DNA of 64,000 nucleotides from Anastrepha obliqua (GCF_027943255.1 NC_072892.1:19615792-19679791); one strand, 5' to 3'. Shown: positions 23,758 to 36,334, numbered from the stretch's first letter. Made by a program: numbers and translations. The notes: generated from the letters alone by a model not told the origin.

Positions 23758-26185
23758 TTATCATTTTTTTTTTATATTATATCATTTTTCATATTATATA
23801 ATTATATTATAATAGATCTAAGGAGTCACCTCAAATGCTGTCCGTTTTCCAGGCATTTTTGCGTTCCTTATATTTAAGGAACCTTTCTGGTCTAGAATTT
23901 CGAAGAAATCGATTTCTTTTTCATTTTATGATATACTTTTAAAAATATAAAATGTAACAGTACTTATGGACACTTTATGACTGATTGATGACTAACGCAT
24001 GGGTAACAACTCAGCCAAATAACGGTATATCACATCATCTTAGGAATCGATGCCGAAAATAGAAATGTTAAAAGACATTCTTGACAGCTGAGAGAAGCGT
24101 TTGTTTTTGCATTTTTGGTGTTGCTTGAATTGGTGGATTCAAAAGGCTTACCATTAGGAAATACTGGTTGGTAACTTTGTAACTTAATCACATAATTTGG
24201 GAAGGCTACCCAAATTCAATAAGAAGAGATGCTTTTAGTTAAAGAAGTGTAAATGATTTGAATATTTTAGTATGTCGAAACAATTTCTTGACAAACTGTA
24301 CATTTATTGTCAGCATTACTACTTTATTATAGTGCGAGATGACAGAAAGAAAGATGCATTTATGAATAAGCCAAAAGCTGGTATTACGAAAAGTTCCATA
24401 AAATATATTACAGTTAAAATGACTTCTTTTGAGTTCAAACCCCCGCTAATTTCCACTTTGGTCCATCATCGCATTCCACATCATCTTCAAATACTCGCGC
24501 CTTAATTGAGTTATCACCGGTTCGCGCGTGCGGTCTTATAAGCCAAGTAGCGATGAAGAAGAGATATCCAGCAATTAAGTGAAACATCCGGCCAGTCGTA
24601 AATGTGTTATGTACTCCACCAAGAGTACTTTTCGGTTACAATACTCCGAATAACGCAATAAACTTTTGATCTTTGTAACAGAGTTGTGTAGTTCCGCAAG
24701 ACGCGCCACCTAAAAAGGCAATAAAAGTTAGTGATCTTCTTTTTGAGGTGACAAGCACTTGGAAAATGTAATAAAAATAAGAGGAAACTATTATTATATG
24801 GAAATAAACTTAGTTCAAATTGTTAAAATTTTATATAGTCACACCAACACACTCAAAGTAGTGATTGCGCAAGAGAGCGAATTAGTTGAATTTGAAAACA
24901 AAGATGGGGGAAACAAACTAATAGCGATTTGCGGCTATTCAGCTCACGTCGATTTGTTAATTTTCTCACGTTGTCTCCAACAACAACAACACTTCCTCGA
25001 TGTTCGCCAAAACAACGCATTTGCAAGTACCCGATGACCCTAAACATGTCACATGTCGGACCCTTTAGCTTCGGCGGCCCAAATCTGCTGTGTAAAACTT
25101 GCAACAGCCGTAGTTGCGTCTCTGCTTGCGCTCTTTGCCAGAGTTAGCTAACCGAGTGTCGTCAGCGCAGTGTTTTGACTTTTAACTGTGCTTTGACTGA
25201 TCTGCTCCATTCACCTCCACTTGGCGCTCTGCCTTATGCTTCGAGGCTCCACCTCGCACACCTGCTTTTCCTCATTTGCCGTCAATTGTCTCAGCCAGTT
25301 CAAGCATAAACGCTTGTCATTATTCTCGGCCTGGTTGTTGTCTGTTAGTTGGTTGGTTATCATTTGCGCATCTGATTCTTTCGCCGATTTCTTGTGCTTT
25401 CCATTCACATTCTTGGGGTTTCGGTAGTTCCAATGTATGAATGCACGTCCATACAGATGTGCAATGTGCAATAGTACCTGATGCTATGTCTATGTATGTA
25501 CGTATTCCGGCTCTGGTGTCATAATTTTCTGTTTGTTTTATCTTCGCCGCTCTTCACTGTCTTTGCCGCCGTCACTTGTTACTGTTGGCGTGTTTTTTAT
25601 AGCATAGTTTTTTGGTGATGCAGTGCTGCAGTTGCAACGTGCGATGCATGGCCTCGGTGCAAGAACAGCGAGTGTGTTTTATATACACAGACACACACAC
25701 ATGCATACATACGTACCTGGTGCACAGTTAATTGTAGGACTTAAATGTTGAAAACTGTGTTTCTTCAAAGATTTTTATTATCTCTCCGTAACTACTTCCG
25801 GATTCCATGGCTGATAGCTGACAAATGTAGGTACGGGTACGAGTTTGTACGTGTATGTGCACACCAATAAAAGTTGTGGAATGGATCTCCAGTTGTCTTC
25901 TAAATATTAAATTTATTTTTCTAAATAAATAGTAAATATGTATAAATGCATATACAGTTGTAAATAAAAAGCCAACTTAGGAATAAAAGCAAATATTTTA
26001 CGATCTGAAAAGTTAATAATAACTTCGTTTGTTTGCCGAGAATTCGTCAAAATATTTGTGCTTTGGAGTGCACCATTCAACAGTTTTTACAAATTGAGTG
26101 CATAATTATTTCTAAGACATTTTTTTGGTCATACAACAGAACAAAACTATTTTTTAACCTGTTTTTGACGAGTGTGTTTTAAATT
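23758..26185. other. Unique DNA, no gene seen
   Basis: About 2.4 kb. An AT-only stretch (TTATATTATATC...) at 23765-23815 borders the LINE. Short CA runs near 25685-25700. No convincing coding region; frames in 24850-25470 lack motifs. Confidence 0.45.
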
Positions 26186-27150
26186 CTAGCGCTTTTATTG
26201 CTGCTTGACTGGCCGAGTATATGAAGACTTTATTTGTGGATAATACTCTCGTTTTTATTACCGTAAGTCCCTCTTTTATGGCAGTGACTTCCGCCTGAAA
26301 TACACTGCAATGATCAGGTAGGCGAAATGATTGGCTAACTCTCCACCTACTGTGTTGTCCAGTTTTGAGCCATCTGTATAGATTTTTATATCATTTTTTG
26401 TAAGCCCGTTATCCCATTCCTCTTTGGAAGGAAATACTGTGACGATGGATTTATTTAAGTTGATGTCCTTGGCCTTACAGAAATCCGTTGTACCAGGAAT
26501 GCAGGGAAATTTTTCCTAAATTGAAGGGTGTCCTCTCTAGGTCATTCTGAGCAGACCGATTTCTCCTAATCTGAGAGCTGCCTTGGCTGCCAGCTGTTTG
26601 CATACCGAATTCCTCTATTGGTAATAGGTTAAGCATAATATTTAGTGCCCCAAGGCTCCTAAAGGCCCCGCAGATGCAAAGTACATGTACATGTACCTAC
26701 ATGCACCATGGGTTTTTTGATATATAACTTAAATAAAGCCGGCCACCATACTCGTATACCATATGTTAGGATTGGTGTTACAATTGATGTGGGGGAAAGA
26801 CCCCAACTTAGTCCTATTAGCTTTTTACAAGAGTAGAGCGATGTTGTCGCTCTTTTTACTCTATCTTCGACATTTGAGTTCCATCTTAGTTTTTTGACTA
26901 GTATTAGACCTAAGTAGCGGGCCTCATCACTGAATGACAGTGCCGTTCCACCTAGAGTCGGAGGAGTTATATTTGGAATTGTGTGTTTGCTTTTGACCAG
27001 TTTTTAACCATGTTTAGTAAATCTTGCATGACTTCACAAAGTGTATTGGGAAATTTCCCTCTTACTATCATTGCAACATCATCCGCATATGCTACGACGT
27101 GCTGTCCTCGCTCCTTTAAGCATTTTGCATTTTGAGTCATCTTCTGTTCA
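26186..27150 (-). mobile_element. LOA/I-type LINE fragment with YADD and RNase H remnants
   Basis: On the minus strand the right end decodes CLKERGQHVVAYADDVAMIV, containing the reverse-transcriptase YADD box (about 27080-27100). It then reads YLGLILVKKLRWNSNVEDRVKRAT and SWGLSP...PILTYGIRVWW, all signatures of LOA/I-type LINEs. Towards 26190-26400 it becomes the ribonuclease H region (inverted, including a KLDNTVGG-like stretch and ALKEGLTVIK). Multiple stops and frameshifts; both ends truncated. Confidence 0.75.
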
Positions 27151-27334
27151 GGGTAGACACGCTAAGGCGGTCGCTTCTATAGAGATATAGAAAATTATTT
27201 CCATTTCCGATAAAAAAACAAATTTATGGACAAGCATTCATTTGCTTTTTATTTATAGCCAAATTTAAGTAAATTCCAAACACAAGTAGACCACCCTGCA
27301 CCAACAATCGCTGCTATACCATATATCTCTCTCA

Positions 27335-27745
27335 CCCATTAACATGGTGAGTGGACTGTATGTCGTATTCATAAGCCCAAGTCTCGTCTCCAGTAATGAT
27401 GCGTTTGATGAATGTTGGGTCAGATTCTGCCTTGGACATCATGTCTTAAGCGATATCAACGCGGTCCCTGCTTTGCATTAAATTCAGGTTCATTCGTATC
27501 AATAACAAACCCAAATCGTTAGCTGCAATGTGCTGCACGGATTCATAAACAATATTAAAGTCTTCTGCAAGTTCTCTGATGTTTATTTTGCGGTTATTGA
27601 TCATCCATCAGTTTTCGATGTCGATGGCCTGCCACTTTGTTCGTCATCCCCGATGGACTCACGATCTTTTCGGAAGCGTTCATGCCACTGGTAAACGCCT
27701 GTTTTCTTTAGAGGATCATTTCCGAAACAGTTTGCCAACTTTAAA
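27335..27745 (-). mobile_element. mariner DD34D N-terminal fragment, family 3
   Basis: Reading the minus strand across frames gives KTGVYQWHERF, RESIGDDEQSGRPSTSK, then IRELAEDFNI and ESDPTFIKRIITGDETWAYEYD. These cover the linker and first catalytic block (GDETW) of a mariner transposase. It is cut at both ends, has several frameshifts and differs from the two other mariner families here. Confidence 0.7.
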
Positions 27746-27911
27746 ACAACGTAAACATGTGCAGAGGTAGATTTAGGCAAGACGGCCTAACTTTGATAAA
27801 TGTCAGGCAATGGCGATCAAGTTTTGATAGGAATGTTAATCGCAGATGTGGTAAGCTTACATAACAGAAACTTTTAGGGTAGACAAAGAAAGAGGGAGAT
27901 ACCCGAGAGAG

Positions 27912-27960
<49 letters not shown>

Positions 27961-28149
27961 ATATATCTAAATAAATTCACAACATTTGCAGAAAATACAG
28001 ATAGAAAAAATTTACAAAAAACGGAGAAGGGTCGACCGGCGTAGGTAAACGCCGGACACAAACCATGGCAACAGCGCGCACTACTCCGAGCGTTTATCAC
28101 CCGCACAAAGGCTGCGATTCCAGCACCGCAGCAACGGTACACCCCGGAA
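27746..28149. other. Short unassigned stretch with microsatellite
   Basis: Contains the (GA)n tract annotated separately. The 3' part is GC-richer than its surroundings (CCGGCGTAGGTAAACGCCGG forms a short palindrome near 28035-28055). No gene recognised. Confidence 0.4.
27907..27957 (+). repeat. (GA)n microsatellite
   Basis: An essentially uninterrupted GAGAGA tract of about 50 bp, preceded by GAGAGAGAATGAGAGA. Such tracts can bind GAGA factor in Diptera, but nothing nearby indicates a promoter. Confidence 0.9.
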
Positions 28150-28194
28150 TGGAAAGCACTTTATAGTACGCATAAGCACTAGCCAGGAAACGGA

Positions 28195-28385
28195 AATAAG
28201 CGCCAAAAACTAAGCACCAAAAAAAAAAACGCCAAAAAAATTGGCACCAAAAATCGCCCAAATAGGCACCAAGGAAATATAACGCGAAAAAGTAGGCACC
28301 AAAAATATATTTCCTACAAGTTTGCACCAACAAAAAAGCGCCAGAAAGTAGGAAGAAATTAGCAACCAGAGTATATATTAGCACA
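28195..28385 (+). repeat. Irregular GGCACCAAAAA-type direct repeats
   Basis: Variants of GCACCAAAAA / GGCACCAAAAAT / GCGCCA recur about every 20-35 bp (near 28214, 28242, 28266, 28296, 28325). The strand is very A-rich and T-poor compared with neighbours. Family unknown; an untranslated leader of a retroelement is one possibility. Confidence 0.5.
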
Positions 28386-28444
28386 GTAGTAGAAATTAGC
28401 ACAAGGAAAAACTCAGGAAAAGTAGCCTAAAGTGTATATATAAG

Positions 28445-31400
28445 GTATAGCTCTCTCTCTCCTTTTGCTCTACGTTATATCTTTTTTCTCTCTCGCGGAA
28501 CTAAAATGCCCACAACGTTGCATGGCCTTGAAATTTTACTCTCCATTCTCGCTCGTCCATCGACGCCTAAGAAGTTTCACTTCAAAACGGAATCAAATCA
28601 GTTGACTTAGAGCGTCATCTGGCCGTGGTGTCGGGTGCTTTTTAATCCAAGAGGTAATTATCATTCAAATCATCAAATCATTAATGTCGCAACAGTAACA
28701 ATTCTTTAGCTCTTAAACTGATTTTGATATTTAATAAACCTTTATTTGCGAAATGGAGTTTAACGGCAAAGAGTTGTGCTTTGTTGTACCGTCACGATTT
28801 GAAAAATTAAAAATCAATCTATACATAACTTAAATGCAATAAAAATTATATTTTTGCACTCGAAAATGAGTTGCCTTGGAGCTATTCCGAAATGAGTTTC
28901 GGTTTCAGCGCGCCAAGCCGTGCGGCCAATTATAGTCTGGTTCTTGATACTGAGAGTGAAATCAAATATTGTTAGCCTTTTTTTAGTTTTGGTTGGGAAA
29001 AAAAGATTGCCGCAGCAAAGTAAGTGCAAATGGACCTCTGCTACAATCGAAAACACAACAACATCCTTAAATTAAGATTAATTTCAAACACTCGACATTC
29101 ACAACAAAAACAATATCGCTTCTTAATTCTGTGAGGGTTTCCAAATAAATGGCGTTGCCTTAAATGCTGGATTTTAATTAACATAATTTTACAGATAATA
29201 TTTTGGTATGAAATTTCACCTTTTGACATCGGAGCTAGAGGCAAATAACACACACATACATACACACATACATACATACACCAATGTGTACGTTTGCATC
29301 GCGCGGAAGCTGTGTGAAACGAGCTGTCAAAGTGCGCACGAAAAGTGACAACTAAATTAATAGACTACAAGTTGGCGTATCCTGATCATTGCCATAGCTT
29401 GTTGTTGGGCGCCTGAGCTGTGAGTTCATTTCTGGACGCATCCTGCACTTAGCAACTTTGGTTAAGTTCTCATTTCGCGTTGGCATTTCTTAAGTTACAA
29501 TTGACAAATTTCGTTCTTCTCGCATTTAGGATTATTGTTTTTGTTCGTTTCGTGTTTTTTCTTCTGGTTAGTTGCCTTTTTTGTTGCTTTGTTTTCAAAA
29601 TTTCCATAATTACCTCATCAAGTTGACTGATGAAGCAAATGAATCTCTGTCGCGGTGCCATTGTTTCGGGCACTCGATATGCATAAATTAAGTAAAAATG
29701 AAAATAAAAACAACAACAACACTCGAATGCTAGCGGGACATAATAAATTTAACAGGACGGGTTATGTGTTGTCGCAGCGCGTCCTTCACCTTGCACCCTT
29801 TCACCCTGCTGTTCAGCGCATGCTGGGCTCTAAAGGCTTATCCTTGGCAGTTGACCAGATTTTGTTTATATTTAATGAAGTGGATTAGTCATTGCTCTGT
29901 GGATAATCTGAATTATTTAAACAATGTCCTCATAAACGGCTGGGTATCGAATAAAAAAAAAAAGTGCTTGAATTTGGAAGCAGCTATCGAAGAGAAGTTT
30001 GCTTAAATATTCATGAGTAGTACAGTGAAAAGCGGCAATTCTCATCCTATCAGCGTCTATGGCTGAGCCAACGCAATTCTGGTTTCTAATGCAGTACTGT
30101 TAGCTGTGCTATTTGTGTACACAGTTTTGAATAAGATTCGCATTCACTTTTCTGCGCGTGATTGATAGGCGCATTGTTGCTTATTGTCAGTTGTTGTTCG
30201 TCGCTGTTGCATGAAAATGTTTCGCACTCGCATGCATTGACCAACTGAATGAGTTTCGAATTAAATAGACAACAGAGCAGCCTCAAATTACACCTGGGCT
30301 TGGCGCGCAAAAGAAATCCGTTGCCTACTTGCCAGAGGTTGAGTGCTGAGCCTTTCATTCATTCATTTATTAATTCTTTTTTTAACAAACATGAAACATG
30401 CGCAAACAGATTATTTTCATAAATTATACTAAATTAATTTCTAAGACGACAGCTATGAAGATTTCGGGACGAAACCAGCAGCCAAGATGGCACATTCGCA
30501 AACTGGACACTGGGGAAATATGACTGCAACAAAGGCATAGGAAGAATATAGAACTCAATGGCTTGTAGGTTAACGCCATTTGAAGGGTTGGAAATTATGT
30601 ACGCGAAAGGGTAATGAGGCTCGCAGCGGCCAGTTCAACTGTCCATTGGTCAGTCACGCACGTAATTCGCTTGGACATAAACTTTGGGAAAGTGTGTATG
30701 GCTAACGCGTGTGTGTGCGTGTGCGTGTGTGAGTAGATCCTTCAACCGGACACACAGGCAGCAGCAGAGATCAGAGGTCATCACCGTACTTTTGGTAATT
30801 TCTTCTCACCAATAGCCACTACACTGCTTAGTCGAAGACGCGCCGGTCAGTTGCAAGTAAAGGATAACGCAGCAGGACATGCAAAATGTAAATGTGATTT
30901 TCGTTTTTCGTTGAATTTTAATGATTTTTATATTTAAATTAGCTTGGCGCGCCTTGGCTAAGCTGACGGGTGTGCAAAATGCTTTATGTAGCTGAGTACA
31001 TAAATGGTAAAAGTGCACGTGTATGGGTAAGTGAATATCCTTATTACCTATTCTTGACTGCATTTATGTATAGCAGCTTATATATTATTAATACATTGTA
31101 TCATAAGTATGTATGTATGTATATGGCCTGCTGTTTTGGGCGCTCACATTTCGAAGCTTCTAATTGAGGGGAGTGTCCGTTTGAGTTGACCCTTGCGCAG
31201 AAAATGGCATTTGTCATGAACTCTTTTCAATTGCCTTTTCTTATATCTTTGCGAGCACTCAAGCATATGCCGGAAAACAGAATAGTACATGCCTATATAC
31301 ATATGTACATAAGCGATAAATAGCGCTGAGCTGCCCAATATTGGCGAGCAGTTGAGCTAAGCAGGAATGAATTGGGTTGTACACCATTTTGAAAAGCTAA

Positions 31401-31559
31401 CAAGCGCATACATACACACATTTTTAAGAAGTATTTAAAGGCAGGTATATGAGAAGTTGTATCCTCATATACTAAAGACACTGGATGGTTAGACAGAACT
31501 GAAATAACCGTCATAGGCAAATAAATTTCTGTGATATGTTGGGATTTTTTTGTTTACTA
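28445..31559. other. Unique DNA, no gene seen
   Basis: About 3.1 kb without supported features apart from short simple repeats: ACACACATACATACACACATACATACATAC at 29249-29280, GTGTGTGTGCGTGTGCGTGTG near 30709-30730 and TATGTATGTATGTATATG near 31108-31125. Confidence 0.45.
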
Positions 31560-32813
31560 CAGGCTCCGGCACTCGAAGTGTAACCAACTTCAGACCGCTT
31601 GCGCAGCTGATGCACGGGCATCGGCTGTCTGTTAGTTGGCTAAATGCGAAAAAAGAAAATCAGTAATGGATTTCAAACGCAATAGTGTGATTGCATTATA
31701 GTTGGCTGGAAAATCACGACCAACGATTGTTCGTGAGCTCGAGCAGCTTAAATTTTATAACATTTTGTTTATCGCACCATTACTTGTTACAATGATACTA
31801 GTCACATCGCGAAACGTCATGGAGGTGGTCATCAGAAGACTGCAACGTCACGTGAAATGGTTGAAAAAGTGAAGAAGCGACTTGGGTCAATCCCCGACGA
31901 AGTGTCAATCAAATGGCGAGAGAACTGAAAATATTTGACCATAGCATTCGCCGCATATTGAAAAATGATGATCTCAAAGTCAAGCCTTACAAGATCCAAA
32001 AGGCGTATGATCTCGGACCAAAACAGCAACAAGTCAGACTTGAGATAACGAAGGAGTTGCTTCGCTTGGTCGAATGTTCAGAAGTGTTTTCTGTCAAGAA
32101 AAATTTTCAAATTTAGCAATTCGGAAACTCTCAAAACGATCGGGTTTATTTGACCGACCGTTCGTACGAGAATTTGAGTCATCGATGGACCACCAGGAGG
32201 CCGCATCCGCCGGGAGCGCAGTTAATGGTTTGGGCCGCTTTAACTGCAGATGGGCTCTCTTCAATCGTTTTCATCGAGCCTGGCGTCAAGATAAAGGCAA
32301 ATTATTATCGGGAAAGTATTGTGGAGGTTGCTTTGAAGCTGTTGGCAGACAAACATTTTGGTGATAGAATATGGACGTTTCAATTTGACTCGACACCGTT
32401 TCACAAAGCTCGAGTGAGCCAAGACTGGCTAAAAAACAACGTTCCGAACTTCCTAATGGCCATACGATGGCTTTCAAATTCACCAGACGCGAAACCGATG
32501 GATTATTCTCTTTGGGTAATTTTAGAGAGGAAGGTCCGAACTAAAAGATTCACCAGTCTCGAGGCGCTGAAAGAAGCCATTGCCCACGAGTGGGCCAAAA
32601 TACCTGCACGTCACATTCAGGCAGCTTGCGATTCGTTTCTGGACCGTCTCAAGGCCGTAGTCTATGAAAAAAGGTGGTCATATCGAGCAAAAGTAAATTT
32701 ATTCTTAATATCGTATTATTTTCACACATTTTTTACTTTGAATTTAATAAAACTTATTTTCCAAACTAAATTTATAGCCTTTTTAATTGTTACACTTCGA
32801 GTGCCGAAGCCTG
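31560..32813 (+). mobile_element. maT-type (DD37D) Tc1/mariner transposon
   Basis: Terminal inverted repeats of about 25 bp start CAGGCTCCGGCACTCGAAGT and end GTGTAAC. The right end differs at one position (TTCGG for TCCGG). Left flank is TA (31558-31559). The 1254-bp length matches a complete maT element. The transposase is broken at the 5' side by frameshifts and stops (pieces include EVVIRRL and KPYKIQKAYDLGPKQQQ). The catalytic half is open (see the fragment at 32150). The first catalytic block, which normally reads F-x-DEK-x-F, here reads FCQEKF, so the Asp is lost. Intact ends mean it could still be moved by a transposase supplied in trans. Confidence 0.85.
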
Positions 32814-32833
32814 AGCCTATTTTCCACACATAA
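32150..32833 (+). pseudogene. maT transposase C-terminal half (227 codons open)
   Basis: Open from MTDRSYENLSHR; the Met is internal to the ancestral protein (DRVYLTDRSYE). Asp80 in FQFDSTPFHKA and Asp118 in NSPDAKPMDYSLW are the second and third catalytic residues with 37 residues between them, which defines DD37D. LERKVRTKRFTSLEALKEAI and the following helices are family-typical. The last 30 codons read through the element's 3' untranslated region and terminal repeat, because the native stop near the SYRAKVN region is lost. First catalytic Asp absent upstream, so inactive. Confidence 0.8.
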
Positions 32834-32884
32834 CAAAAGCCTTGAACTGATAAGCTTAGTTAATTATGTTTCTTATCTCTTTTC

Positions 32885-33202
32885 GGCCGCCGTAGCCGAA
32901 TGGGTTGGTGCGTGATCACCATTCGGAATTCACTGAGAGGTCGTTGGTTCGAATCTCGGTGAAAGCAAAATTAATAAAAACATTTTTCTAATAGCGGTCG
33001 CCCCTCGGCAGGCAATGGCAAACCTCCGAGTGTATTTCTGCCATGAAAAAGCTCTTCATAAAAGTATCTGCCTTTCGGAGTCGGCTTGAAACTGTAGGTC
33101 CCTCCATTTGTGGAACAACATCAAGACGCACACCACAAATAGGAGGAGGAGCTCGGCCAAACACCTAACAGAAGTGTACGCGCCAATTATTATTATTATT
33201 AT
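32885..33202 (+). mobile_element. tRNA-derived SINE, copy 1
   Basis: Full-length-looking copy. The head GGCCGCCGTAGCCGAATGGG and the following bases contain a pol III A-box-like segment (TAGCCGAATGG), and GGTTCGAATCTC (about 32945-32957) is the B box. Body contains CCTCGGCAGGCAATGGC and CGGAGTCGGCTTG. The tail is CTCGGCCAAA-17 nt-CGCGCCAATTA followed by (TTA)n. See the copy at 47831 for interpretation. Confidence 0.88.
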
Positions 33203-34949
33203 CTCTTTTCTGTACTTCTTTGATACCGATTTGTCTTATACAAACTTTTTTCCAAACTTGACCGTTTCCACCAGTTCACCATTCACCTGCTCAGGCAGCT
33301 GTCTCTAACCGTCATTTCTAAAAATCAGGTGCCAGCAAGCAAAGCAAACATAGAATTCTCCACAGTCGACTAACTCCTGACTAAGTAAATCAAATGCTGC
33401 TTCGCTTCTCCGCAACCGAATGCTTGCAACCACAACCACTTCCAATTCGGTGGTTACATAACAACTGCAATTCTGCTTTGAAATTGAAAAATCATATTTC
33501 CTGTAGTCAAAACAATATCTTCCGGTGGTAAACAGAACTGCGATAAGCGCGTCAGGGTGAGCAACAGCGGCAATAGCGGCAGCCGGAGCAACAAAAATCA
33601 CAAAGTCATATTTTTTTTCAAATGCAAACCAAAAATGCAGGTCCTTTGTGCTACAAAGGACTCTCGCTGGTTTGTTGTTGTTGCGCTTTCAACTGCTGTT
33701 CCGCTACATGTCACTTAATTGTCATGCAATCACTTGATTACTTGACGCAGTCCGTCAATCAAAAAGCGCGGAAGGATATTGCACCGACCACAAAGTGGCC
33801 AAGCGACTGCAACGCTTTGTTGGCGTGAAATAAGCGAGAAGCTGAGCAGTCGCACTCGCTCAGGCACTAATACACATACACATAGAAACATTATGTTAAA
33901 CATAATGAATTTCACAACTGTCCACTTTCCGGCAATAGACGCATTCGAGGGTGGTGAGCGCGGCAACTGAGCGCAGCGACAGCCAATGCACCTTGCATGG
34001 GAATTTCCCTCGCGCATTTTCAGCGCAAAGTATTTGCTTGCCTTATTTGCTTTTGTGTTAGTGTTGTGTGCTACTCAAACGCCGGATCTTGACTTCCTCA
34101 CTTCCTAATTGTCTTTTTGTTTGCGTGCAGCGAGGCGCAACAATCGGGGAAATGACCGGCGACTGCAGCTCGCTGTGACTGCGCTGGCGGTTAGGTTGCT
34201 GTGCTGCTGCCTTGGACAGGATAATTGCCACTCGAACAAGATGTTTGTCCTGTTTAGCTCTCTTCCGGTTTGAGGTGTTTAAGCGTTTTTGTGTGTTTGA
34301 CCAATCAATTTCACATAAAATTTCCCATGAAATAAATCCTATTTGAAAAAGAGAAAATTATCTCTATAATAAAGTCGCGCTTATTTAGAAGGCACTGTAA
34401 ATGATCTCACAATGAAAGCACGAAATTTCTAAACAAGTCACTTAATTTTCGCATAGCATCTAAGATTAACTTCAACGGTATCGCTTTAGTCTCAATATTT
34501 CTTATAAATGTAGCTGATTTTTTAAACTCAAAGTAAAATTAGTTAAAATTATTTTTTTATTATTCGTCTGCTTAAAAATAAAAATGAGTTTCCATGAGGA
34601 ATAGTGGTGCTACTGGATATACAGCTACAGTAAGGCGACTATATTCAGACGCGACTTACAGATTCCATCCGGTCAAAGCAGAAAGAGAGGGAGTTTTGTA
34701 GGGCCACTCCGATGCAACGTTGCAAGTAACGTTGCTCCACTACGAGGCGCGTTAATGTGTCGCTCAGTAAAGTAGAGATTCTTGCGTCCTACAGTTGGAC
34801 AATTCGGCCTGCATATATGAGACATCCGAAGAATAAATCGGATTAAGGCGAGCCCGGTAAGGCAAGGAAAGCCACTCTATCGCAAAAGGAAGTCTCCCTG
34901 TGTTTGAGCAAAATGCAAGTTTATCGCTTGATAGAGAAAGTTTTCAGAT
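33203..34949. other. Unique DNA, no gene recognised
   Basis: No supported gene to about 34600. From about 34620 to 34950 the plus strand has a LINE-like feel (GC-richer, adjoining a LINE tail) but no coding motif could be read, so it is left unassigned. Confidence 0.4.
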
Positions 34950-35348
34950 GAAAGAAACGAGAGTCTGAATAATATGTTTGTGCGAAGGGCTTGGAGCCTG
35001 AGGTGTTGGTCGATAGGTAAAATATCCAAACGTTTTACAGAAGTTTTTAAGTGCGCTATGGGTGTGCAAACACATAAGTTCCGTTGTCCAGACGAGGAAG
35101 AGACGATCCCGCACCTTCTGTGTCACCGTCCTGCTCTATCTAGACGTAGACATGCCATTTTGGGTGGGCAATCCTTCAATGAATTGGAAGATCTCGGCTC
35201 TGTCAAAATTAGAGATCTCAAAAAATTTTTGAAAAGTATACATTGGTTTTAGGGGGGATAAGGGCTAGTTCCCCACGCGGCATCACACTGGGCCATGAAC
35301 ATGAGTGTGCCCCACAGTGGACAACCGCTTCAACCTAACCTAACCTAA
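34950..35348 (+). mobile_element. LOA/I-type LINE 3' end
   Basis: The frame 34974-35252 ends with a C-terminal cysteine/histidine segment: FRCPDEEETIPHLLCHRPAL then RRRHAILGG, followed by FNELEDLGSVKIRDLKKFLK and a stop. The 3' untranslated region terminates in three exact CCTAA units (35334-35348). Everything upstream is truncated. Confidence 0.7.
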
Positions 35349-35599
35349 ATGTGACTGACTTAAGTGATGGTGGGAACATTTCTCTCACCTGCTGAATGGT
35401 GATAGCGGAGGATGTCACAGAGAAGATTAAGTCTACAATCCCCCAATTGTCAAAGCCGAGACTGTTTATGTGTGACCCGATTATCCCGAAGTGTTCCGTC
35501 CAATCCATAACAAGTGGGATTCCGCCTTTTGCGCCAACTATTTCTGATTTAGTCTGCTGCACATTACATATAAGACCTCATTGAGCGTATTCTGCAAAA
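35349..35599. other. Unassigned 250 bp
   Basis: Contains overlapping open frames on both strands of 62-75 codons. Neither shows a domain I can name. Confidence 0.35.
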
Positions 35600-36040
35600 T
35601 ACTGATTTCCATACCAAATCAACGGATTGGACCGATCTGCACCATCTCTTTGTCGAATTGAAAGTTTGTCGATTCGAAAGGGTTTGAAGAAGTGGGCTAT
35701 TTACGCCATGCCTGAGCTTGATATCTCCGAAAAAATAATCCGTCTGTGTAAAATGACGGTAGGCAATATCAACTGCTCAGCCAGAAATGGCCAGGACCTC
35801 TCCAAACTGTTTGATATCAAACGAGGTTTCAAACAAAGTGAATCCCTGTCTTTAACTTGACGCTGGAAAATATTGCTCGAGCTCTTCGCTCAGTTATCAT
35901 ATTTTATATGGCCTGTTACCGTCGATCTCAATGAACGAGCTGTTAATGCTTCTTCTTCTAAGTTTGACAAAGAAGGGAAACAAAAGGGTCTGGCACTGAA
36001 GAAGGACAAGAAAAATTACTTGTTACCTGGAGCCGCAGAA
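35600..36040 (+). mobile_element. RTE-like LINE, reverse transcriptase core fragment
   Basis: Reads AMPELDISEKIIRLCKMTVG then FDIKRGFKQSESLS and, after a frameshift, FNLTLENIARALRS. These are the palm motifs just upstream of YADD in the copy at 16995-18045. The YADD segment itself is deleted, because the sequence resumes with ASSSKFDKEGKQKGLALKKD, which follows YADD in the family. Highly diverged, so this is one of the older copies. Confidence 0.7.
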
Positions 36041-36334
36041 ATGCTACCGAATTCGGTCAATATGCAATAAATATAATTGATTTTATGTGCCATCAAATCC
36101 TTATTAATGGTGAAAGGCCATATAGTCCTATTGTCTGAGGTTGCACAAGAAGCATAGACCGATCAGATCGTTCCAGGAAGAGTTCTCGTTCAGCAACTAA
36201 TGAAGACGTTCTACATTCATTATTTTTAACATCAATGAAGGTTACTTTAGAAAAGCGATTACTTGATGATGTCAAAATGCACTTGGATCTGTCTGGAGTC
36301 CAAAAACACAATAAATATTATACTCTGCTCTGAC
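36041..36334. other. Unassigned stretch
   Basis: About 290 bp with no recognised feature. Confidence 0.35.

Noticed and set aside
32885..32960. Possible genuine tRNA gene at the SINE head
   Set aside because: A and B boxes are present, but there is no paired acceptor stem at the 3' side and the sequence runs directly into the SINE body shared by several dispersed copies.
35335..35562. 75-codon minus-strand frame (MQQTKSEIVGAKGGIPLVMDW...)
   Set aside because: Reads like a possible protein fragment but an equally long frame lies on the opposite strand and no domain is recognisable.
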